64,000 nucleotides of DNA from S010-25 sp964441285. Lineage in GTDB: Bacteria; Pseudomonadota; Gammaproteobacteria; SZUA-229. The translations under genes and the position numbers were made by a program. Below, piece by piece: positions 36,299 through 44,610 of this stretch (positions are counted from its first letter, which is position 1; each line of letters opens with the position of its first letter). The notes under the pieces were generated by a model. It saw only the letters and a list, made by a program, of their open reading frames with translations, ran no database searches and had not been told where the DNA came from. The stretch covers positions 48,384-112,383 of the forward strand of contig CAYTUK010000010.1 of assembly GCA_964441285.1 (NCBI GenBank), written 5' to 3'.

Positions 36299-37267
36299 CT
36301 AATATTGAAGTAACACTGAACCCCAGGTAAAACCACCACCAAAGGCTTCAAGCATTAATATCTCACCACGTTTTATCCGCCCATCACGCACCGCGGTATC
36401 CAGTGCCAACGGTACAGATGCACCAGAAGTGTTGCCATGTTTATTAACGGTCACAACAACATTATCCATTGACATCTTTAATTTTTTCGCCGTTGCATTG
36501 ATGATACGAATGTTAGCTTGATGTGGAACCAGCCAGTCAATATCCGATTTTTCCATGTGGTTATAGCTCAGAGTTTCGTCCACAATGCGACCTAATGTAT
36601 TAACCGCTACTTTAAAAACTTCACTTCCTTTCATAACGATACCACCCGCACCATCAAGGATTTCACTGTTTCCCCTGGATACACCAAACGGCGTGTAAAG
36701 TAATTTCTCGTATGCACCATCAGCATGCAAGTGTGAAGATAGAATACCTGGTTCCTCGCTTTCTTCAAGAATAACTGCACCTGCGCCATCACCAAATAGC
36801 ACACAGGTATTGCGATCATTCCAGTCAAGAATACGTGACAAGGTTTCCGCACCGACAATCAGCGCACATTTACTTGAATTTGCGCGAAAGAACTTATCGG
36901 CAATGCCCATGGCATAAATAAAACCTGTACAGACAGCCTGTACATCGAATGCCGTACAGCCGTGAATGCCCAGTCGCTGTTGCAACAAACATGCCGTACC
37001 AGGAAAAACACGATCAGACGTTGTGGTTGCGACAATAATTAAATCAATGTCATCGCTGTTTTTTCCTGCTGCCTCCATCGCTCGCCTGGCAGCCTTTTCT
37101 GCCAGATCAACCGTAAATTCATTGTCAGCAGCAACATGGCGCTCTTCAATACCGGTTCGGGAACGTATCCATTCATCCGAAGTATCTACCATTTTCTCCA
37201 GGTCAAAATTAGTGAGTACTTTTTCGGGCAGATAACTCCCCGTACCACCTATTCTCGCGTAGCTCAA
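36299..37267 (-). CDS. fabH: 3-oxoacyl-ACP synthase III FabH
   Basis: Condenses acetyl-CoA with malonyl-ACP to begin fatty-acid synthesis. At 322 aa, with the catalytic triad visible as Cys in DVQAVCTGFIYA, His in LVPHQANIRI and Asn in KHGNTSGASVP, plus C-terminal LMLEAFGGGFTWGS. It follows plsX after a 13-bp gap in the conserved yceD-rpmF-plsX-fabH order. fabD/fabG/acpP, which often follow, are absent here; a csp gene lies next instead. Confidence 0.97.
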   Translation of the reverse strand: MSYARIGGTGSYLPEKVLTNFDLEKMVDTSDEWIRSRTGIEERHVAADNEFTVDLAEKAARRAMEAAGKNSDDIDLIIVATTTSDRVFPGTACLLQQRLGIHGCTAFDVQAVCTGFIYAMGIADKFFRANSSKCALIVGAETLSRILDWNDRNTCVLFGDGAGAVILEESEEPGILSSHLHADGAYEKLLYTPFGVSRGNSEILDGAGGIVMKGSEVFKVAVNTLGRIVDETLSYNHMEKSDIDWLVPHQANIRIINATAKKLKMSMDNVVVTVNKHGNTSGASVPLALDTAVRDGRIKRGEILMLEAFGGGFTWGSVLLQY

Positions 37268-37280
37268 AAATTATTCCTCT

Positions 37281-38336
37281 CTATTTAGACATTACTACAG
37301 GTTGCAGTAATGGTTGCATACGACTTCGTATGTATTTTGGTACCGATTTTTCTATTTCGAGTAAAGCAATGTTAATCGCATTAGTATAGGCGAAAATATC
37401 GGCGCTACCGTGACTTTTGATAACAATACCATTTAATCCCAGCATGGATGCACCATTATACATGCGTGGATCAATACGCTTTTTAAATGCTTTTAATACC
37501 GGCAACGCGAGCAAACCAACCAACTTATTATATAAACTGCGGGAAAATTCCTGCTTCATATAAAAGCTGATCATTTTCGCTACACCTTCCGATGTTTTCA
37601 ATGAAACATTGCCAATAAAACCGTCGCAGACAATCACATCAACATCACCAAGGTAAATATCGTCACCCTCAACAAATCCAATATAATTTATCGGTGCTTT
37701 TTGTAGATACCCATTTGCAGCTTTGACCTGAGCATTCCCTTTGCTGGCTTCTGAACCAATATTTAACAGACCAACTTTAGGTTCACGAACATTATCCACT
37801 GCTTCAGCCAGTACCGAACCCATAACGGCAAACTGCAATAAATTTTCGGCATTACAATCCACGTTCGCACCCAGATCAAGCATATGGGTGTGACCTTTTG
37901 CCGATGGGATTGTGGTACTAATCGCTGGACGATTAATTCCCGGTAACATTTTAAGTACAAATTTTGCAGTTGCCATTAAGGCACCCGTATTACCCGCACT
38001 CACTACGGCCTGAGCAATGTCTGCTTTCACCAGGTTAATGGCTACACGCATTGATGAATCTTTTTTCTTACGAACGGCAATAGCGGGCTCTTCATCCATC
38101 TCAACCACTTCGGAGGCATGTTGAACACTCATCCCCTTTTTCGTGTAATCCGGTTCGCCCGTTGCCAGAATAATAGCGTGACTCTTTGCATACGCTCTGA
38201 TCGTTGCTTCATTACCAACCAGAATGATATGAATATTTTGATTACTTTTTAGCGCACAGACTGCCGCTGGGAGAACAACTTCAATGCCAAAGTCACCGCC
38301 CATTGCATCAAGCGCTATTATTGCCATCTGCGGCAT
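37281..38336 (-). CDS. plsX: Phosphate acyltransferase PlsX
   Basis: Makes acyl-phosphate from acyl-ACP for phospholipid synthesis. At 351 aa, with the N-terminal IALDAMGGDFGI signature, VVSAGNTGALMA and GLLNIGSEASKGN blocks, and FVEGDDIYLGDVDVIVCDGFIGN. It lies between rpmF (81-bp gap) and fabH. It couples membrane lipid output to ribosome-protein expression in many proteobacteria through the shared operon. Confidence 0.97.
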   Translation of the reverse strand: MPQMAIIALDAMGGDFGIEVVLPAAVCALKSNQNIHIILVGNEATIRAYAKSHAIILATGEPDYTKKGMSVQHASEVVEMDEEPAIAVRKKKDSSMRVAINLVKADIAQAVVSAGNTGALMATAKFVLKMLPGINRPAISTTIPSAKGHTHMLDLGANVDCNAENLLQFAVMGSVLAEAVDNVREPKVGLLNIGSEASKGNAQVKAANGYLQKAPINYIGFVEGDDIYLGDVDVIVCDGFIGNVSLKTSEGVAKMISFYMKQEFSRSLYNKLVGLLALPVLKAFKKRIDPRMYNGASMLGLNGIVIKSHGSADIFAYTNAINIALLEIEKSVPKYIRSRMQPLLQPVVMSK

Positions 38337-38417
38337 TAATGCACCCTGAAATAATGACTTAAGGAGTCAACGCTTAAAGCGTCAATATTAAAAAATAACG
38401 CGCCGTTAAAAAACGAC

Positions 38418-38609
38418 TCATTCATCTTCAAATGCGTCGCCCGTGTTCACAACCTTACGGCCTTTGTAATAACCATCCGCAGTCACATGGTGACGAAAAT
38501 GCGTTTCACCCGATGTTGAATCAACGGATAAAGTGGGTTGACCTAATGCGTCATGTGCTCGACGCATACCACGTTTGGAACGGCTCTTTCTACTTTTTTG
38601 AACGGCCAC
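38418..38609 (-). CDS. rpmF: Ribosomal protein L32
   Basis: Component of the large ribosomal subunit. The 63-aa sequence starts AVQKSRKSRSKRGMRRAHD, typical of the non-zinc form; the cysteine quartet of C+ L32 proteins is absent. An AGGAGACAG ribosome site precedes the ATG. The 228-bp gap from yceD holds a strong terminator-like hairpin, so rpmF-plsX-fabH probably have their own promoter. Confidence 0.97.
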   Translation of the reverse strand: MAVQKSRKSRSKRGMRRAHDALGQPTLSVDSTSGETHFRHHVTADGYYKGRKVVNTGDAFEDE

Positions 38610-38722
38610 GGCTGTCTCCTAAAAATCAAATACTTAAAACTGTAAATTGGTATAAACAAATAAATCCGAGTGTATTGCACTACAAAACACTCAGATTCTG
38701 TTATAAAATAATAATCACTACA

Positions 38723-38757
38723 AAAAATCCGTTAACGTTATCCGTTAACGGATTTTT
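38723..38757 (-). terminator. Strong hairpin terminator between yceD and rpmF
   Basis: Arms AAAAATCCGTTAACG and CGTTAACGGATTTTT pair perfectly over 15 bp around a 5-base loop. On the minus strand the stem runs straight into TTTTTTG, a standard intrinsic terminator 81 bp past the yceD stop. On the plus strand it also ends in five T residues, so it may be bidirectional. Confidence 0.85.
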
Positions 38758-38837
38758 CAATAATTTCTGCGTCAATAATGACTGGCAATCAGATCCTGTA
38801 TTTAAATTACCAACCTAATTAAACCCTCTAACACGAC

Positions 38838-39347
38838 CTAAACATCCCTTTTTAAAGCTTTCAGTGCCGCAAAAGGGTGCAATGCCTGCCGCTGTGCTCG
38901 AACCTGCGCACCCTGATCACGCATAAGTTCAGAACAGTCTTCCTGATGCGATGCAACCATTGGCAAACTCAGTAAGAGCTCGTCTTCAAGCAAAGCAATC
39001 ACTGACTGTTCCTCACCGACGATTAAGTAAGGCTCAAAAGCATCCGGTAATAAATCGCCTGCCGCATTATCATGCACAAAAGCAAACTTGAAGCTGCTAT
39101 CTGCTTCGATTCGCATAGGCCCTAAACAACGCTGACATTCAATCTGCAGGCTGGCTGAAATTCGCCCAGTTAAGCTGGCATAGTCAACACTGGTACCAAA
39201 TTCCAGAACTACCTTTGCATCGCCCTGTTGATCAAGCAAAACATTCGATAGCCGCTCCAACCTGGACAATAGAACAGCTCCCTGGTAGCTATATTGGCGC
39301 TCCACCTGACGCATGAAATTCATGGTTTCTGATAATTGCGCCTGCAT
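38838..39347 (-). CDS. yceD: YceD family protein (DUF177), rRNA-accumulation factor
   Basis: A 169-aa cytoplasmic protein of the YceD/DUF177 family, linked in E. coli and plants to 23S rRNA accumulation. The CQRCLGPM cysteine pair and the following acidic LPDAFEPYLIVGEEQSVIALLEDELLLSLP region are characteristic. It is first in the minus-strand yceD-rpmF-plsX-fabH order and diverges from maf. Confidence 0.9.
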   Translation of the reverse strand: MQAQLSETMNFMRQVERQYSYQGAVLLSRLERLSNVLLDQQGDAKVVLEFGTSVDYASLTGRISASLQIECQRCLGPMRIEADSSFKFAFVHDNAAGDLLPDAFEPYLIVGEEQSVIALLEDELLLSLPMVASHQEDCSELMRDQGAQVRAQRQALHPFAALKALKRDV

Positions 39348-39510
39348 AATCCACCCATATTAAAGCAATTTGTTGTTATTGTATAGCTCTCCCTCACCTT
39401 TCAATCACTTCTCTAGTGCGTTCAGAACTGCATAATTTATTCGTTTAGGTTAATATTATCAATCTCTTATAAATATAAACCAAATAAACCAAATTACAGA
39501 CACTCTAATT

Positions 39511-40095
39511 ATGCAAATTGTACTTGCTTCGACTTCTCCCTACCGTACAGCACTGCTGGAGAAGCTCCACCTTGATTTTATTTGTGCAGCACCCAATATC
39601 GACGAGACCCCATTACAAAATGAAACTATCGAAAATATGGTGATACGCCTTGCACAGGCAAAAGCCGCCGCAGTTGCCAAACACCACCCCAATACACTCG
39701 TTATTGGCGCTGACCAGAGTGCGGTATTAAACGGTAAAAAACTGACTAAACCCGGCAATTTTGAGACGGCTGTCAAGCAGTTAACAGCAGCATCAGGTCA
39801 AAAAGTTGTATTTCAAACTGGCCTTTGCCTGTTTAATTCAACAACCGGCAATAGTCAGGAAATATGTGTCCCCTATTCCGTCGAGTTCAAGATACTTAAA
39901 CCGGCAATAATAGAAAAATACCTAAAAAAGGAGAAACCCTATAACTGTGCTGGCAGCTTCAAATCAGAGGCACTGGGCATAACCCTGTTTAAGCGTTTTG
40001 AAGGTGAAGACCCAAATGCCCTGATTGGTCTACCCTTAATCAAACTGGTTCAGTTTTTAGACAACGAAGGTGTTTCAATTCTCGACCAGATTTAA
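39511..40095 (+). CDS. yceF: Maf-family nucleotide pyrophosphatase (YceF type)
   Basis: House-cleaning pyrophosphatase; the YceF branch hydrolyses 7-methyl-GTP. It is 194 aa, with N-terminal IVLASTSPYRTALLEKL, the conserved Glu in NIDETPLQNE, TLVIGADQSAVLNGKKL and late GSFKSEALGITLFKRFEGEDPNALIGLPL. The position opposite yceD (divergent, 163-bp gap) matches E. coli yceF-yceD, which favours YceF over YhdE. Confidence 0.92.
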   Translation: MQIVLASTSPYRTALLEKLHLDFICAAPNIDETPLQNETIENMVIRLAQAKAAAVAKHHPNTLVIGADQSAVLNGKKLTKPGNFETAVKQLTAASGQKVVFQTGLCLFNSTTGNSQEICVPYSVEFKILKPAIIEKYLKKEKPYNCAGSFKSEALGITLFKRFEGEDPNALIGLPLIKLVQFLDNEGVSILDQI

Positions 40096-40112
40096 CACCA
40101 CCGTTTTCTGGT

Positions 40113-41228
40113 TTAGCGGGCGGCATGTCTACACTGAAAATGCGCCATAAAATCAGCCAGTTTTTCAACTGCTGAAAAGGATACTGCATTATAAATGGAA
40201 GCACGTACGCCACCGATAGAACGGTGACCGGCAAGCCCTGAGAAGCCCGCATCCTGTGCCTCCTGAAGAAATTTTTGTTCCATTTTCCGGCTGGGCAAAT
40301 TGAAGGTTACATTCATTATAGAGCGATCACCCAAAGCCGCTCGGCCACGATAAAAATCACCACTTTCATCTAATAGACTATAAATTAATTCAGCTTTGCT
40401 ACGGTTGATCTGCGCCATACGTGCCACTCCACCAATATCATTCATCAGCCAGCGCGAAACCAACAGAACAACGTAAATTGCAAATACGGGGGGGGTATTG
40501 TAGATGGAGTGTGCCTTTATATGGCTGCGGTAATCCAGAAATCCAGGGAGCTCATCTGGCGTACTCCTGAGTAGTTCATCACGAATCAGCACAACCGTCA
40601 CACCCGCTGGACCAATATTTTTTTGTGCATGGGCATAAATCAGAGAAAATCGTTCTGCTTCGCAAGGCCTGGATAAGAAGTCTGAAGACATATCGCAAAT
40701 ACGAGGCACATCATCTCTGCCTAAAACTCGATGAAACTGAAGCCCTTCGACGGTTTCATTGGAAACGTAATGCAGATAAGGTGCCTGCGCAGAAAAAGGA
40801 AGTTCATCGTCTGTGGGTAGATGCCTGAAACCGCTGTCATCACCACGCCACAAAACACGCACATGACCTTCGCGTCTGGCTTCGGGAATAACCTTACCGC
40901 TCCAATAACCCGTATGCAGATATTCAGCAGGGGAAGTTGCATTATGCAGTAATGTCATGGGCACCATAGAAAACTGTTGCGTGGCACCACCCTGCAACAG
41001 TAATACATGATAATTGCTGGATAGATCCAGAAGAGTTCTGATGTTAGTTTCCAGCTCAGTGATGATACCTGCAAACCAGTCTGAGCGATGACTAATACCT
41101 AACACAGACAAACCAACCTCTGGTACTTCAATAATAGCCTGCTGAACCTGTTGTAATACGGGTTCAGGTAATGCACCAGGTCCAGCAGAAAAATTTAAAC
41201 CATTGCGTGGATTTGTTGATTTATGCAT
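40113..41228 (-). CDS. serC: Phosphoserine aminotransferase SerC
   Basis: PLP enzyme of serine and pyridoxal synthesis. At 371 aa, it opens with LNFSAGPGALPEPVLQQVQ, has LLLQGGATQQFSMVP, and the PLP lysine in LIYAHAQKNIGPAGVTVV. The conserved C-terminal segment GLAGHRSIGGVRASIYNA is present. It converges on maf and lies 37 bp downstream of an ATP-grasp-like gene on the same strand, so the two may be co-transcribed. Confidence 0.96.
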   Translation of the reverse strand: MHKSTNPRNGLNFSAGPGALPEPVLQQVQQAIIEVPEVGLSVLGISHRSDWFAGIITELETNIRTLLDLSSNYHVLLLQGGATQQFSMVPMTLLHNATSPAEYLHTGYWSGKVIPEARREGHVRVLWRGDDSGFRHLPTDDELPFSAQAPYLHYVSNETVEGLQFHRVLGRDDVPRICDMSSDFLSRPCEAERFSLIYAHAQKNIGPAGVTVVLIRDELLRSTPDELPGFLDYRSHIKAHSIYNTPPVFAIYVVLLVSRWLMNDIGGVARMAQINRSKAELIYSLLDESGDFYRGRAALGDRSIMNVTFNLPSRKMEQKFLQEAQDAGFSGLAGHRSIGGVRASIYNAVSFSAVEKLADFMAHFQCRHAAR

Positions 41229-41265
41229 TTTTATTATTGAATCGGTTATATTGATAGCGGGTACA

Positions 41266-42477
41266 TCAAACAGTTGCGTGAATATTTACCCGACGAAGAA
41301 GGTAATCCCGAAAAGCCTGCTGAATTTTTTGCATATGAAACTGCTTGTAAGGAAATAAATCTTCCGGGTCCATCGCATGGACAACCATAACATGGTCAAT
41401 TTCAAATATAAGTAACTGACCGTCACGCGTTTGCGCGCAGTCAATGCAGAGGTAATCCAGTTTACTACGGCTGTGAATAGCCTCCAGCGCCATTTTATGG
41501 TTGCGTACAAAGTCATCAAAATGCGCCATAAAATCAGCCTCTTCTTCCCTTTTGTGCACATCTTCATACATGCCTGCATTCAGATAGTGGATCATCCATA
41601 CTGATGATATCGCCATATGGCAGGCATAAGGTTTCCCGTCGATCAGAGCAATCCGAAATTTACGAAATAAACCGTCTTTGTCACTATAATCTATAAATGG
41701 AGATAAAAAGAACGTGTCACCTTCCACTTTAGCCAGGTAGTCATGAATATTTTCAGCTGCTTCAATTTTATCCAGATCATGGCCACCATAAGAATCAAGC
41801 GGACGCAATATAATAGGAAAATCACAGCGCTCAAACTGTGAGTGGAGAGAAACTTCACCCGTTGCAATAGCCGCTAATGCTTCACGCGAAACTCTTAAGG
41901 TTGGGGGAATAAGCAATCCAGGGACATCCTGTAGAAGCATACTAGCAGTATTGCGATCGGTATTATGAATATTCTGTGGCGCATTAATTACAGGCGTTGG
42001 CCAGCGATATAATGTCTGTTCCAACATATTAAGAAGGTCGCGATTTTCATCGGATTCGTTAATACACACAATCAGTGCATCGTGAACAGGCACAGGCTGT
42101 GTTAATACATTATCCGGGCTTATGTAATAAAAAACCAGATCAATATCACCGTTTTCCAGCAAACAGTCGAGTGGTGTATTCGCAGCTAAATCACCCGCCA
42201 CCATGACCATTAATAACTTTAATTTTGCTGGCTGTTGTGCTGCACAAAGGTGGTAAATTCGCTGAAAAGACAAGGCTTCCGCCTGAACTTTCAGACCAAT
42301 ATCATGTTGCCCAATACACTGTAAAACCGTAGATAAATTCATTAAAAAGTTTGCATTACCCGCATCATTTTCGACTTGATCTAACATTTCCTGTGCAATG
42401 GTTTGCAGGTCGACACCTGAAATACTCTGCCGAAGAAAAGGGGCAAGACCAAGAAATGCGGTTTCTGCTTGAATCAT
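41266..42477 (-). CDS. Uncharacterised ATP-grasp-like protein
   Basis: A 403-aa protein I cannot assign to a known pathway. The N-terminus (about 1-90) is helical and possibly TPR-like. A central Rossmann-like part (about 90-190) follows. The C-terminal half resembles ATP-grasp ligases of the RimK/glutathione-synthase type: PIILRPLDSYGGHDLDKIE (nucleotide-binding lysine/glycine region), FFLSPFIDYSDKDGLFRKFRIALIDGKPYA and a metal-site-like GQLLIFEIDHVMVVHAMD. The last motif has Asp where many ligases have Asn. It has no signal peptide. It precedes serC by 37 bp, which hints at an amino-acid substrate but proves nothing. Confidence 0.6.
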   Translation of the reverse strand: MIQAETAFLGLAPFLRQSISGVDLQTIAQEMLDQVENDAGNANFLMNLSTVLQCIGQHDIGLKVQAEALSFQRIYHLCAAQQPAKLKLLMVMVAGDLAANTPLDCLLENGDIDLVFYYISPDNVLTQPVPVHDALIVCINESDENRDLLNMLEQTLYRWPTPVINAPQNIHNTDRNTASMLLQDVPGLLIPPTLRVSREALAAIATGEVSLHSQFERCDFPIILRPLDSYGGHDLDKIEAAENIHDYLAKVEGDTFFLSPFIDYSDKDGLFRKFRIALIDGKPYACHMAISSVWMIHYLNAGMYEDVHKREEEADFMAHFDDFVRNHKMALEAIHSRSKLDYLCIDCAQTRDGQLLIFEIDHVMVVHAMDPEDLFPYKQFHMQKIQQAFRDYLLRRVNIHATV

Positions 42478-42602
42478 ATTACTGCTACCTTATAACACTA
42501 ATTAAATTAAAATTAAAATCAGAGTATATAGACTTCACGATATCGCAGCCAGTTTGCGTATTAACAGGACAGGATTATTTTACAATAAAACAGGATTATC
42601 TA

Positions 42603-42820
42603 TTGACAGCTTTATAAAAAACGACGATCATAAATCCATGACAATACAGCCAGTAATAATTTGTCAAAATTTTATCAAATTTTGCTGGGTTATCGGTTGA
42701 AAATATAGCTGGAAATATAGCTCGGGAAATACGATCAGCGGTCTGTTGTCAACTAAATAATAATAACAATAAAATTTCTATCACTCACAAGGTCGCTGGT
42801 TTTTACGCAGCGACCTTTTT
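42603..42820 (+). ncRNA. Candidate small RNA ending at a free-standing terminator
   Basis: In the 438-bp gap between the ATP-grasp-like gene and ccp (both minus strand), the plus strand carries TTGACA at 42603-42608 with a weak AT-rich -10 candidate about 18 bp on. About 160 bp later comes a strong hairpin, AAGGTCGCTG/CAGCGACCTT (42789-42820), followed by TTTTTTATT. No plus-strand gene ends here, so the terminator must serve an unannotated transcript. There is no convincing ORF inside. This is a proposal from signals only. Confidence 0.4.
42789..42820 (+). terminator. Orphan rho-independent terminator
   Basis: Ten-bp stem AAGGTCGCTG with CAGCGACCTT around a GTTTTTA-type loop, then a T-run on the plus strand. 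On the minus strand the stem would be followed by GTGAGTG, so it is directional and does not suit ccp. Confidence 0.8.
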
Positions 42821-42915
42821 TATTCTTACAACGCTTTATTCTTACAACTCGGAGACAACAGAATTCTCATACTGAGTGTAAAATCCGAGTCAAGCAGCAG
42901 ATGCCCGAATTGTCT

Positions 42916-43947
42916 TTATTTACCAATAATACTATGACCCGATGAGATGGGCAGACGTGGCATAGTTATTTCAGGGTATTTGCCGCTTAATGCGGACAGA
43001 AAAGCGACAATATCTTTCACATTCTTATCCGTAAGATCCTTGTTCAACTGGACTTTTGCCATAATGCGTACAGCTTCATCAAGGTTGTTCACTGAACCAT
43101 TATGAAAATACGGCGCTGTATCGGTAATATTCCGTAATGTTGGAACACGGAACATATGTGCATCTACGGCTTTTCCTGTTACCTGCTGACGCCCTTTATC
43201 CGCATCAAGCGCATATTTTTTAACGTATTTATTGTTTGTAAAAGTAGGAAATTTTGCATAAAAACCCTGTCCAAACGGGAGTTTTGGCCCATCAAAGTTG
43301 GCACCAGAATGGCAGCCCGTACAACCGATGGAGGCAAATTTTTTCATCCCGCGTTTTTGCTGTGCAGTCAGGGCATTTTTATCTCCTTTTACATAACGGT
43401 CATAACGGCTATCTGGAGTAATCAGGGTTCGTTCAAATGCAGCCACTGCTTTCGCTGCATTATCTACCGTCATTGCATTATGCCCAAAGGCTTTTTCAAA
43501 CTCAGGCTTATAACCGGGAATTTCCCGTATACGGCTCATGGCCTTCTTCAGACTGGAGACACCCATTTCCACTGGATTGGTTATCGGCCCTTTTGCCTGA
43601 TCTTCGAGCAACTTTGCCCTGCCATCCCAAAATTGTACGGAATGAAAAGCAGCATTCCATACCGTTGGTGCATTACGCGTACCTGTTTTACCAAATACCC
43701 CCATCGAAACTGGGCGACCATCATCACCACCTGCCATGATATTGTGGCAGCTATTACACGATACCGTACCGCTTGCGGAAAAACGCGGATCCATAAATAA
43801 CTGTTTACCCAGTGCCACCTTTGCCGGGGTGGTGGGATTATCAGCAGGTGCCGGTGCCACATCAGGTAACGCCTGCCAGGAAGCATTAGCAACAGATGAA
43901 ATCGTTACAATAATGGTAGTAAGTAGGTAACCAAACAATTTTCTCAT
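42916..43947 (-). CDS. ccp: Diheme cytochrome c peroxidase
   Basis: Periplasmic enzyme reducing H2O2 with electrons from cytochrome c. From the ATG at 43947, preceded by GAGG, the protein is 343 aa with a signal peptide ending SVANA. Two heme motifs are visible: CNSCH (about 70) and CTGCH (about 215). Other CcpA/MauG family segments are GKQLFMDPRFSASGTVSCNSCH, RNAPTVWNAAFHSVQFWDGR, and FRVPTLRNITDTAPYFHNG. It stands alone, with a dyad-rich promoter region upstream that looks operator-bound. Confidence 0.93.
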   Translation of the reverse strand: MRKLFGYLLTTIIVTISSVANASWQALPDVAPAPADNPTTPAKVALGKQLFMDPRFSASGTVSCNSCHNIMAGGDDGRPVSMGVFGKTGTRNAPTVWNAAFHSVQFWDGRAKLLEDQAKGPITNPVEMGVSSLKKAMSRIREIPGYKPEFEKAFGHNAMTVDNAAKAVAAFERTLITPDSRYDRYVKGDKNALTAQQKRGMKKFASIGCTGCHSGANFDGPKLPFGQGFYAKFPTFTNNKYVKKYALDADKGRQQVTGKAVDAHMFRVPTLRNITDTAPYFHNGSVNNLDEAVRIMAKVQLNKDLTDKNVKDIVAFLSALSGKYPEITMPRLPISSGHSIIGK

Positions 43948-44003
43948 TATAAACCTCGTTATTAACAATGAATGAAGTGCCGTCAGCAGATTATTATTAT
44001 TTT

Positions 44004-44046
44004 ATACAACCCTATATTTAGACTTGTTCTAATTATAGGGTTGTAT
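44004..44046. promoter_or_regulatory. Nested dyad operator upstream of ccp
   Basis: Outer arms ATACAACCCTATA (44004-44016) and TATAGGGTTGTAT (44034-44046) are perfectly complementary. Inside them is a second dyad TTAGA-N5-TCTAA (44018-44032). On the minus strand the outer right arm runs into GTATAAAAT, a plausible -10 box, about 57-100 bp before the ccp ATG. The inner dyad resembles TTAGAA-type boxes used by some Fur/PerR/Irr-family regulators, so peroxide- or iron-responsive control is plausible but unproven. Confidence 0.55.
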
Positions 44047-44073
44047 CGGTATATAATCAAGTGCTTATTTCTT

Positions 44074-44574
44074 TCATCCTCCGTTTTGCAACATTATTAT
44101 TACCCCAGACAGACAGGCCAGACTTAATATGCCAGCCAGTACATCATCCAGCATAATACCCAGGCCGCCAGCAATATTTTTATCCAGCCATGAAATCGGC
44201 CAGGGTTTTACTGCATCAAAGAACCGAAACAATACAAACCCCAGCAACATCCATTGCCAGCCGGCAGGTACCATAAACATGGTTATTAAAAACCCGCCGA
44301 CTTCATCATAAACAATCGCAGGATGGTCGTGCACTGCCAGTTTTTTTGCTGCATAACCACATATCCAGGAGCCACTTAGCAGGACGAATACCATGACGGT
44401 TAAATACAGCTCAAAAGAAAACTTCTGCAACACATAGACCAGTGGTACAGTTAGCAATGTACCCGCTGTGCCAGGCGCAAAGGGTGATAAACCAGAGCCC
44501 ATGCCTAGTGCAAAGAAAACCACGGGGTTTTTCAGTGCCGATGGCTGAATTTTTGTTACCAATTTATGCTTCAT
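44074..44574 (-). CDS. pgpA: Phosphatidylglycerophosphatase A
   Basis: Dephosphorylates phosphatidylglycerol phosphate in the inner membrane. At 166 aa with several hydrophobic spans, and family motifs GSGLSPFAPGTAGTLLTVPL, HDDPAIVYDEVGGF-like HDHPAIVYDEVGGFLITM, and FRFFDAVKPWPISWLDKNI followed by GIMLDDVLAG. It is the last gene of the rib-nusB-thiL run, 36 bp after thiL, in the standard nusB-thiL-pgpA order. Confidence 0.96.
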   Translation of the reverse strand: MKHKLVTKIQPSALKNPVVFFALGMGSGLSPFAPGTAGTLLTVPLVYVLQKFSFELYLTVMVFVLLSGSWICGYAAKKLAVHDHPAIVYDEVGGFLITMFMVPAGWQWMLLGFVLFRFFDAVKPWPISWLDKNIAGGLGIMLDDVLAGILSLACLSGVIIMLQNGG

Positions 44575-44610
44575 GTTTCTATCTCCATGACAGTTTCTGC
44601 CCTGGCCCGA

